A DNA stretch of 64,000 nt, taken from assembly GCA_037039925.1 (NCBI GenBank), contig JAXRKP010000575.1, forward strand, positions 151,001-215,000, written 5' to 3'. Origin of the DNA: Doris montereyensis (Eukaryota; Mollusca; Gastropoda; Nudibranchia; Dorididae). Every line of letters starts with the position of its first letter. The first letter of the stretch is position 1. A program made the position numbers and the translations under genes. Shown here piece by piece: positions 45,880 to 57,500 of this stretch. Below the pieces are notes generated by a model. That model worked only from the letters and a program-made list of their open reading frames with translations. It was not told where the DNA came from and ran no database searches.

Positions 45880-48800
45880 CTTTGTGAAAAATACATGTCA
45901 TAATCACTACCTTATCAAGGCTTTAAAACAGTCAATATGATAGCCTTTAAAACAGTCAATGATAAGAGACCTTGTGATAGCCTTTAAAACAGTCAATGAT
46001 AATCACTACCTTGTGATAGTCTTTAAAACAGTCAATGATAATCACTAGAGATAGTCTTTAAAACATACAATGCTAATCACTACCTTGTGATAATCTTTAA
46101 GGGAGTCAAGGATAATCACTACCTTGTGTTAATCTTTAAAACAGTCAATGATAATCACAACCTTTATGATAGTCTTTAAAACAGTCAATGATAATTACCA
46201 CGTTATGATAGTCTTTAAACAGTCAATGATAATCACTACGTTATGATAGTCTTTAAAACAGTCAATGATAATCACTACCTTGTGATAGTCTTTAAAACAG
46301 TCAATGATAATCACTACCTTGTGATAGTCTTTAAAACATACAATGCTAATCACTACCTTGTGATAGTCTTTAAAACATACAATGATAATCACTACCTTGT
46401 GATAGCCTTTAAAACAGTCAATGATAATCACTACCTTGTGATTGTCTTTAAAACAGTCCAATGATAATCACTACCTTGTGATAGTCTTTAAAAGAGACAA
46501 TGATAATCACTACCTTGTGATAGTCTTTAAAACATACAATGATAATCACTACCTTGTGATAGTCTTTAAAACAGACAATGATAATCACTACCTTGTGATA
46601 GCCTTTAAAATAGTCAATGATAATCACTACCTTGTGATATACTTTAAAACGTACAATGATAATCACTACCTTGTGATAGTCTTTAAAACAGTCAATGATA
46701 ATCACTACCTTATGATAGTCTTTAAAACAGTCAATGATAATCACCACCTTATGATAGTCTTTAAAGCAGTCAATGATAATCACTGCCTTGTGATAGTCTT
46801 TAAAACCTCAATGATAATCACCACCTTATGATAGTCTTTAAAACAGTCAATGATAATCACTACCTTGTGATAGTCTTTAAAACAGTCAATGATAATCACC
46901 ACCTTATGATACAGTCTTGATAGTCTTTAAAATCAATGATAATCACTACCTTGTGATAGTCTTTAAAACAGTCAATGATAATCACTACCTTGTGATAGTC
47001 TTTAAAACAGACAATGATAATCACTACCTTGTGATAGTCTTTAAAACAGACAATGATAATCACTACCTTGTGATAGTCTTTAAAACAGTCAATGCTAATC
47101 ACTACCTTGTGATAGTCTTTGTCAATGATAATCACTACCTTGTGATAGTCTTTAAAACATACAATGCTAATCACTACCTTGTGATATTCTTTAAAACAGA
47201 CAATGCTAATCACTACCTTGTGATAGTCTTTAAAACAGTCAATGATAATCACTACCTTGTGATAGTCTTTAAAACAGACAATTTAATCACTACCTGGTGA
47301 TAGTCTTTAAAACAGACAATGCTAATCACTACCTTGTGATAGCCTTTAAAACAGACACCGCAAATCATTATCTTGTGATAGTCTTTAAAAACAGTCAATG
47401 ATAATCACTACCTTATGACAAACTTTAAAACCTAAAATGATAATCACTACCTGATGACAAAATTTAAAACCTAAAATGATAATCACTACCTTATGACAGT
47501 GTTTAAAACCTACAATGATAATCACTACCTTGTGATAGTCTTTAAAACAGTCAATGATAATCACTACCTTGTGATAGTCTTTAAAACAGTCAATGATAAT
47601 CACTACCTTATGATAGTCTTTAAAACAGTCAATGCTAATCATTACCTTGTGATAGTCTTTAAAACAGACAATACTAATCACTACCTTATGATAGCCTTTA
47701 AAACAGTCGATGTTAATCATTACCTTGTGATAGTCTTTAAAACAGTCAATGATAATTATTACCTTGTGATAGTCTTTAAAACAGTCAATGATAATTATTA
47801 CCTTGTGATAGTCTTTAAATCAGTCAATGATAATTATTACCTTGTGATAGTCTTTAAAACAGTCAATGATAATTATTACCTTGTGATAGTCTTTAAATCA
47901 GTCAATGATAATTATTACCTTGTGATAGTCTTTAAAACAGTCAATGATAATTATTACCTTGTGATAGTCTTTAAATCAGTCAATGATAATTATTACCTTG
48001 TGATAGTCTTTAAAACAGTCAATGATAATTATTACCTTGTGATAGTCTTTAAAACAGTCAATGATAATTATTACTTTCCTGATAGTCTTTAAAACAGTCA
48101 ATGATAATTATTACTTTCTGATAGTCTTTAAAACAGTCAATGATAATTATTACTTTCTGATAGTCTTTAAAACAGTCAATGATAATTATTACTTTCCTAT
48201 AGTCTTTAAAACAGTCAATGATAATTATTACTTTCTGATAGTCTTTATAACAATGATAATTATTACTTTCTGATAGTCTTTAAATCAGTCAATGGTAATT
48301 ATTACTTTCTGATAGTCTTTAAATCAGTCAATGATAATTATTACTTTTCTGATAGTCTTTAAAACAATCAATGATACTTATTACTTTCTCATAGTCTTTA
48401 AAACAATGATAAATATTACTTTCTGATAGTCTTTAAAACAGTCAATGATAATTAATACTTTCTGATAGTCTTTAAACAGTCAATGATAATTAATACTTTG
48501 TGATAGTCTTTAAAACAGTCAATGATAATTAATACTCTCTGATAGTCTTTAAAACAGTCAATGATAATTATTACTCTCTTATAGGCTTTAAAACAGTCAA
48601 TGATAATTATTACTTTCTGATAGTCTTTAAAACAGTCAATGATAATTATTACTCTCTGAAAGTCTTTAAAACAGTCAATGATAATTATTACTTTCTGATA
48701 GTCTTTAAAACAGTCAATGATAATTATTACCTTCTGATAGTCTTTAAAACGGTCAAAGATAATTATTACTTTCTGAAAGTCTTTAAAACAGACAATGATA

Positions 48801-49621
48801 ATTATTACTTTCTGAAAGTCTTTAAAACAGTCAATGATAATTATTACTTTCTGATAGTCTTTAAAACAGACAATGATAATTATTACTTTCTGAATGTCTT
48901 TAAAACAGACAATGATAATTATTACTTTCTTATAGTCTTTAAAACAGTAAATGATAATCACTACCTTGTGATAGTCTTTAAAACAGACAATGCTAATCAC
49001 TACCTTGTGATAGTCTTTAAAACAGACAATGCTAATCACTACCTTGCGATAGTCTTTGAAACAGACAATGCTAATCACTACCTTGTGATAGTCTTTAAAA
49101 CAGACAATGCTAATCAAAACCTTGTGATAGTCTTTAATACAGACAATGCTAATCACTACCTTGTGATAGTCTTTAAAACAGACAATGCTAATCACTACCT
49201 TGTGATAGTCTTTAAAACAGACAATGCTAATTACTACCTTGTGATAGTCTTTAAAACAGACAATGCTAACCAAAACCTTGTGATTGTCTTTAAAACTGAC
49301 AATGCTAACCAAAACCTTGTGATAGTCTTTAAAACAGTCAATGCTAATCAAAACCTTGTGATTGTCTTTAAAACAGACAATGCTAACCAAAACCTTGCGA
49401 TAGTCTTTAAAACAGACAATGCTAACAAAACCTTGTGATAGTCTTTAAAACTGACAATGCTAACCAAAACCTTGTGATTGTCTTTAAAACAGACAATGCT
49501 AACCAAAACCTTGCGATAGTCTTTAAAACAGACAATGCTAACAAAATCTGGTGATAGTCTTTAAAACTGACAATGCTAACCAAAACCTTGCGATTGTCTT
49601 TAAAACAGACAATGCTAACTA
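45880..49621. repeat. 39-bp satellite, left block, about 95 copies
   Basis: Unit core TGTGATAGTCTTTAAAACAG plus TCAATGATAATCACTACCT. Sub-blocks differ consistently: AATCACTACC (45.9-47.7 kb), AATTATTACYTT (47.75-48.95 kb), AATGCTAAYCA (48.95-49.6 kb). Open frames of the VFKTVNDNHYLVI type on plus, and matching ones on minus, are 13-codon artefacts. Confidence 0.94.
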
Positions 49622-51335
49622 CTATAGGAAACATGGATCTGTTGATGATGCTTTGCTACATGTATTAAGTTCTATTTACTCACATCTTGAGAAAAAAGGC
49701 AGTTCTATCCGAATTACGTTTTACGATTTTTCTAGTACATTTAGCACCGTCCAACCACACATACTCGCTGAAAAGCTCTTTTAAACGAATGTCAACGCTA
49801 ACACTTTACGTTTTAGATTACCTGGGCAATTTGGCAAAATGCGGCGTTCATCTTCCCCTTTTTCTTAGAAAACCAAACCCTCCTCCTTTGACCTTACTTC
49901 TGACACATTATATACTAATACTGGTGCTCCCCCATGGTACAGTAATATCCCCATTTCCTTCTCCCTGTACACCGCAGACTGTAGATCCAAACATGACGAC
50001 GTCATCACAGACAAATACGCGGACGATACTGTGGAAATCGGACTTATAATTAATGACAATGACAATAACTATTTGAGTGAAGTAGACAATTTTGTGAGCT
50101 GGTGCGACCAAATAATTAATAACACATTGAATTGGACCGAGAACACAGACAACATCATGACAACATCATGAAAAAAAGCGGCTTTATTGCATGAGAAAAC
50201 TGATATCTTTTCATGTCGATACACACCTATTACAAATGTTCTATTCGTCAGTTATATGTTCGGTGTTGACCTTTGGGCTTCCCAGTTGGGATGGGAACAT
50301 AACTAAATTTGATAGGCGGAGACTTGACGGGGTGATCAGAAAGGCAGGTGGGCTGATATGGAACACACAAGACCCATTTGACACAGTTTATGAACGACGT
50401 ATAACCAAAAAAAACTGACTGACATGACTGATGACGAAACTCATCCACTTCATGCAGACATTGACTGTTTAAAAATAACTAGAAGTGGTAGGTTCATAGT
50501 CCCAGTGGCCAACACAAACAGATACCTGAAATCTTTCATTCTGTCAGCAGTCAAGATTTTAAAGAAAACAAATGGACGTGGGGGATTGGACGTGGATGAA
50601 TGAGCTTTGACCGAGGGCGTGAATGTGGGGGTTGGTTGGGATGTAGTATGTGTGTGTGCGTTGGGGGGGGGGATCCTACGCATTTCTGGGATGTATTTAT
50701 CAACACAAATGGAGGTGGGGTTGGGCATGGATCAATGAGCTTTGTCCGAAGGCGTGTGTATGGGGTCAGTTTCGATGTATTGTGTGTGTATGGGGGTCAG
50801 TTTCGATGTATTGTGTGTGTATGTGGGGGGGGGGGCGGTCGAATCAGGTTGTGTATCCTACGCATTTCTGTGATCTATTTATCAAAACAAATGGATGTGG
50901 GGTGGGGGGACGGAAATGGATAAAGGAGCTTTTATCGAGGCGTGCATGTGCGTAGGGGTCAGATGGGTAGTGTTATGTGATGGGTGGGGGATAGAATATA
51001 GTTGTATATCCTACGTATCTCTGTGATGTATTTATCATAACAAATGGACGTGGGGGGGGGGGGGGCAGGCATGAATGAGCTTTGACCAAGGGTGTATGTG
51101 GGGGTCAGTTGTTGTGTGTGCGGGGGGGGAGCTGTAAGAGGGCACGAATGATGGTGTATATCTTAAGCATTTCTGTGATGTATTTGTCATACTAATACTC
51201 TAATTATATTACTATATTACTGTTTAGCAATTTTAATAATGATTAGATCTATGTATTATGATTATTAAACTTACTTATGCGGAACAGAATGTAATTTCCT
51301 TCTTTTGGATGAATAAAAGTATTATTATTACTATT
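49622..51335 (+). mobile_element. 5'-truncated LINE (CR1/Rex-like RT) inserted in the 39-bp satellite
   Basis: RT sequence begins abruptly with KHGSVDDALLHVLSSIYSHL and ITFYDFSSTFSTVQPHILAE, passes a YADD motif near 50012 (KYADDTVEIGLI), and continues with the downstream thumb region (LTFGLPSWDGNITKFDRRRL). Frame changes near 49780 and after 50060 and stops after 50415 disable it. The 3' region (50590-51200) has about four degenerate repeats of roughly 145 bp with TCCTACGCATTTCTGTGATG and poly(G) runs. It ends in AATAAAAGTATTATTATTAC, a microsatellite tail typical of CR1-group LINEs. Confidence 0.85.
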
Positions 51336-52985
51336 ACATTGTGATAGTCTTTAAACCAGACAATGCAAAACACTACCTTGTCATAGTCTTTAAAACAGTC
51401 AATGCTAAACGATACCTTGTGATAGTCTTTAAAACAGTCAATGCTAAACACTACCTTATCATAGTCTTTAAAACAGTCAATGCTAAACGCTACCTTGTGA
51501 TAGTCTTTAAAACAGTCAATGCTAAACGCTACCTTGTGATAGTCTTTAAAACAGTCAATGCTAAACGCTACCTTGTGATAGTCTTTAAAACAGTCAATGC
51601 TAAACGCTACCTTGTGATAGTCTTTAAAACAGTCAATGCTAAACGCTACCTTGTGATAGTCTTTAAAACAGTCAATGCTAAACGTTACCTTGTGATAGTC
51701 TTTAAAACAGTAAATGCTAAACGCTACCTTGTGATAGTCTTTAAAACAGTCAATGCTAAACACTACCTTGTGATAGTCTTTAAAACAGTCAATGCTAAAC
51801 GCTACTTTGTGATAGTCTTTAAAACAGTCAATGCTAACAAAACCTTGTGATAGTCTTTAAAACAGTCAATGCTAAACGCTACCTTGTGATAGTCTTTAAA
51901 ACAGTCAATGCTAAACGCTACCTTGTGATAGTCTTTAAAACAGTCAATGCTAAACGCTACCTTGTGATAGTCTTTAAAACAGTCAATGCTAAACACTACC
52001 TTGTGATAGTCTTTAAAACAGTCAATGCTAAACGCTACCTTGTCATAGTCTTTAAAACAGTCAATGCTAAACGATACCTTGTGATAGTCTTTAAAACAGT
52101 CAATGCTAAACGCTACCTTGTGATAGTCTTTAAAACAGTCAATGCTAAACGCTACCTTGTGATAGTCTTTAAAACAGTCAATGCTAAACACTACCTTGTG
52201 ATAGTCTTTAAAACAGTCAATGCTAAACGCTACCTTGTGATAGTCTTTAAAACAGTCAATGCTTAACACTACCTTGTGATAGTCTTTAAAACAGTCAATG
52301 CTAAACGCTACCTTGTGATAGTCTTTAAAACAGTCAATGCTAAACGCTACCTTGTGATAGTCTTTAAAACAGTCAATGCTAAACGCTACCTTGTGATAGT
52401 CTTTAATACAGACAATGCTAAACGCTACCTTGTGATAGTCTTTAAAACAGTCAATGCTAAACACTACCTTGTGATAGTCTTTAAAACAGTCAATGCTAAA
52501 CGCTACCTTGTGATAGTCTTTAAAACAGTCAATGCTTAACACTACCTTGTGATAGTCTTTAAAACAGTCAATGCTAAACGCTACCTTGTGATAGTCTTTA
52601 AAACAGTCAATGCTAAACGCTACCTTGTGATAGTCTTTAAAACAGTCAATGCTAAACGCTACCTTGTGATAGTCTTTAATACAGACAATGCTAAACACTA
52701 CCTTGTCATAGTCTTTAAAACAGACAATGCTAAACACTACCTTGTCATAGTCTTTAATACAGACAATGCTAAACACTACCTTGTCATAGTCTTTAAAACA
52801 GACAATGCTAAACGCTACCTTGTGATAGTCTCCAAAACAGACAATGCTTACTACTACATTGTGATTGTCTTTAAAACAGACAATGCTAACCAAAACCTTG
52901 TTATAGTCTTTAAAACAGATAATGCTCAACACTACCATTTGATAGTCTTTAAAATACACAATGCTAACGACTGCAAAGTCCCCAA
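51336..52985. repeat. 39-bp satellite, right block, about 42 copies
   Basis: Same unit as the left block but dominated by the AATGCTAAACGCTACCTTGT variant, with several sub-runs recurring in the same order (for example, segments around 51840-52270 and 52280-52540). This suggests duplication of multi-unit blocks. Confidence 0.94.
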
Positions 52986-53189
52986 GTCTATATTACAGCT
53001 CGAAGCAACCTGTGGGTGTGCTCTTTGGCGAGGCTACTGCTTTCGGCGTGAACAGTCTATAAGAACACGGAGCCAATATTTCAACGGATCGGCAACAGCT
53101 TCGCTTTTTGGTTTTTGTTTGCCGCACTGTTGGCTTGTCCACTTGAGTCGTGAAAGCTTGGGGAGGCCTTGGTGAGAGAGAGAGCTTGA

Positions 53190-53445
<256 letters not shown>

Positions 53446-53732
53446 GAGACACAGCAAAAAACAGACAGTCAATGAGAACGAGGACAGCAAAATTAGAAAC
53501 ATTTACAAGAATACTTTTGTTTCCTTTAATATAAATAATTTTGTCTTCTTTATCATAAACAGTGTCCATTTGTATTGTTTGTACGACCCTTGCTTTTGTT
53601 GTTGTTCTTCTCGGTTGTGTCTTTCATTTCAACCATTCTCGTTTTACGTCTCCCTCTTCCACTTGCTGTTTTGATTTATTCTTATTACTTTTCCACTCGT
53701 TCTACTCGTTATTCTCGTTCCAGTTTGCTTTA

Positions 53733-54566
53733 TTATTTCTCTTCTCTTCTGCATTCTCGGCGTGAAGAAGTAATACGTATAATGCTATTCATCACTGCTT
53801 CCTCCTCTAGCTTGTTACACAAGTTCATCAACGGCTTGAAACTTCTGACGACAAAAGCAAATCGCTGAGGATCCAGCACAGAACAACGGGACCGTAATAG
53901 AGAGAGCCTGGATGTAACAATCAACATGTTTGACAGAATCGCCGTCGTCACGCCCGTCAATGTTGGGCAGTACGTTGTCCTCATCTCCGGTTGCTTCTTT
54001 CACAACGGCCTTGGCTAGTTCATTTGCAAAACGCTTGACCTTCAGAGCATAGTGCAGCTCCTTTTTCAGTGCTTGAATGTCGAGGTCAGTCAATGTCTTG
54101 GACATCAAACGTCGCATCAACGTAGCTATGGCAACCATGTCGGTTGGCGGATGTTCAAGGAAGTCCAAGGTCACAAAGCTCTCTTCCAATCCGTAGCCGA
54201 ATTCGTCGAATAAATCCTTGACGGTCTCATCTAGATGGGAAGGATATTTCGGACAATGATGGCCATTATGAATTTCTTTGGCGGTGCCCAAAAACTTGGC
54301 CACAGGATACGCACCGAAAGCCAAGTCACCGTACATTTGTGGATGGCTGGGCATTGAATTGTCCGCACTTGCTTTGTACGCCTTCTTGAATACTTGGTCG
54401 AATGTTATATTTTGTCTGTCTTCCTCATCAATGGTGTATGCTACGGAGTAACTGAATGTGGAACTGACGTAGGTATTTCTCATTTCATCATAACAATTCA
54501 AATAAGCAGGTTCAGTAGCGTTGGCAGCTGTCATGGCAAAAATGTTCATGTCGTTTGGCAGGATAC
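53733..54566 (-). CDS. LGMN: Legumain exon 4, apparent 2-nt deficit in a CT run
   Basis: A single large exon encodes everything from ILPNDMNIFAMTAANATEP to the C-terminus, where vertebrates use many exons. At 53902-53912 (GAGAGAG on plus) the frame changes. Upstream, VDCYIQAL matches the prodomain. Downstream, the next frame gives CSVLDPQRFAFVVRSFKPLM, then NLCNKLEEEAVMNS, ending RRECRREEK and a stop at 53733. Without correction the protein ends DELV at 53815. Confidence 0.82.
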
Positions 54567-57500
54567 CTGAGTTTCGAAACAATGAAATGACATGAACACT
54601 TTCATTGAAACGCCATATTCACCACATGTCGACACAATGAAATGAGATGAACATTAATTGAAACGCCATATTCACCACATGTCGACACAATGAAATGAGA
54701 TGAACATTAATTGAAACGCCATATTCACCACATGTCGACACAATGAAATGAGATGAACATTAATTGAAACGCCATATTCACCATATGTCGACACAATGAT
54801 TGGACATGAACATTTATTGAAACGCCATATTCACCACACCACATATGTGACAAGAACATTCATTGAAACGCCATATTCACCACATGTGTGACATGAACAT
54901 TCATTGAAACGCCATATTCACCACATGTGTGATATGAGCATTCATTGAAACGCCATATTCACCACATGTGTGACATGAACATTCATTGAAACGCCATATT
55001 CACCACATGTGTGACATGAACATTCATTGAAACGCCATATTCACCACATGTGTGATATGAACATTCATTGAAACGCCATATTCACCACACCACATGTGTG
55101 ATATGAACATTCATTGAAACGCCATATTGACCACATGTGTGATATGAACATTCATTGAAACGCCACATTCACCACACCACATGTGTGATATGAACATTCG
55201 TTGAAACGCCATATTCACCACATGTGATATGAACATTCATTGAAACGCCATATTCACCACATGTGTGATATGAATATGCATTGAAACGCCATATTCACCA
55301 CATGTGTGATATGAACATTCATTGAAACGCCATATTCACCACATGTGTGATATGAACGTTCATTGAAACGCCATATTCACCACATGTGTGATATGAACAT
55401 TCATTGAAACGCCATATTCACCACATGTGTGATATGAACATTCATTGAAACGCCATATTCACCACATGTGGACATAATGCCTTGTTACATGTCAATCCAC
55501 ATTTACTCTACCACATTGCCGGAATTGTCTATGAAAGTAAATCATACGTATTTTCTATGTTCATTTTTGCATGGGATCTTGTGTTAAACAATGCCAACTG
55601 AAACCATAGTTCATGCCTCAAGAAAATAAAACGTCCTTTCGGAAATAGCATGTAGAAAGTAAAAAGGGAATGTTGACACTGGTGATTGAAAACAACACGA
55701 GGCAACACGAGGCAACACGAGGCAACACGAGGCAACACGAGGCAACACGAGGCACAACGATTTCATCTTTATAACAAATTAGGATGTCATCTAACAGCGA
55801 ACTTCATTGGCTTCCAATGTGTCCGTCTTTCTTTAAAAACAAATGTTGACGAAACATGTAGACAATGGTAATCTAGAGGATGTTAATTATCATTTAAGGC
55901 ATAGTGAAATAGCACTAAAGATTCAGGACATACCTTTAAACATGCTGCCCGATTCACATGATTCCACAATGACGACCATCTGGTTGTACATGTTCTGTTG
56001 ACGCATGTTATGAAAGGCGTTGTTCAGCTGTTTGGCGCTCAATGGAATCACATTTGGGAAGAAGAACATTCCCAGAGCCCCATGATCTGCCATGTACACG
56101 AAGATATCATCGTCTGGTCCAGACTCCAACACTTTGCCGGGTTTACCTGTCAACTTCTCCACACCGGTCTTGTTGCCTGTCATCACGTTAAGAAACACTT
56201 GTGGAGTCACATCATCACCGCTGAAAGTCGATACAATACACGAAATGTTCTTGGTGTTATTTTCCTTTCCTTTATTTCAATCTGTATTATCGTTATAATT
56301 CCCTTTCCATCTTTTTCCCCCTTCTTCCTTCATTATAGTTCTGTAGATATATCATTCCCTTTCCTCCTTTTTTCTATCTTTCCTTCTTCTTTTATTATTG
56401 CTCTGTAGGCTTACCTTTTGCAGCCTTCTAACATCTTGTCGTTGCTCGCAAAGGAACTGGAACTCAAACGTAGTTCGTTATTTAGGCTAGGTTATTCTTT
56501 CTCAGGCTACAGTTGTCAATACAGTTGCAACTAAAACCTATATTTTTTTCTAATCTACGATTTAATTCAGATTGATAACAACATATGAATTTAAATAGAG
56601 CTACAATTAAAATCTAGATCGTTTCATAGCTACTATTCAATTCAAATTGATAACGACATTTCAGTATAGATAGAGCTGCAATTAAAATCTAGCTTATTCT
56701 AATCTACGATTTAGTCCAGATTGATAGTGACATTTCAATCTAAATAGAACAGCAATTAAAACCTAGATCGCTATTAATCTACGATTTTATCTAGATTGAT
56801 AGTGATATTTCAATGTAAATAGAGCTTCAATCAAAACCTAGATATCTTCTAATGTACGATTTAATCAAGGTTGATAACACCATTTCAACTTAAATAGAGC
56901 TGCAATTAAAACCTAGATTGCTTCTAATGTACAATTCAATTCAGATTGACAGCAACAATTCAATTTAAATAGAACTGCAATTAAAAGAAGATTGCTTCTA
57001 CTTCTACTGTACAATTTAATATAGATTGATAACAACATGTCAATTTAAATCAAGCTTCATGTAATCCAGATTGACAGCGATATTTCAATTTAGACAGAGT
57101 TGCGATTAAAATGTAGATTGCTTCTAATCTACAATATAATCCAGATTAACAGCGACATTTCAATTTAAATAGAGATTCAATTCAAACCTAGATTGCTTCT
57201 AATCTAGACTTTAACTCAGATTGATAGAGACACTTCAATTTAAATAGAAAGGCAATTAAAACCTAGATTGTTTTTTTATTGTCTAGGATGTAACCCAAAT
57301 TGATAACGACATTTCAATTTAAATATAGACCTTCAATTGAAGCTCAGATTGCTTCTAATCTTTAATTGAATGCAGATTGATAACGATATTTCAATTGAAA
57401 TAGACCTACAATTAAAACCTAGATTGCTTCTAATCTACGATTTAATCCAGATTAATAAAATAATTCAATTTAAATAGAGCTGCAATCTAAACCTAGATTG

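Noticed and set aside
45880..52985. Long VFKTVNDNHYLVI-type reading frames
   Set aside because: A 39-bp period equals 13 codons; both strands are open; there is no start or stop conservation.
52985..53180. Possible extra 3' exon of legumain
   Set aside because: A short minus-strand frame (LFTPKAVASPKSTPTGCFEL) has no family similarity, and the legumain C-terminus is already accounted for upstream.
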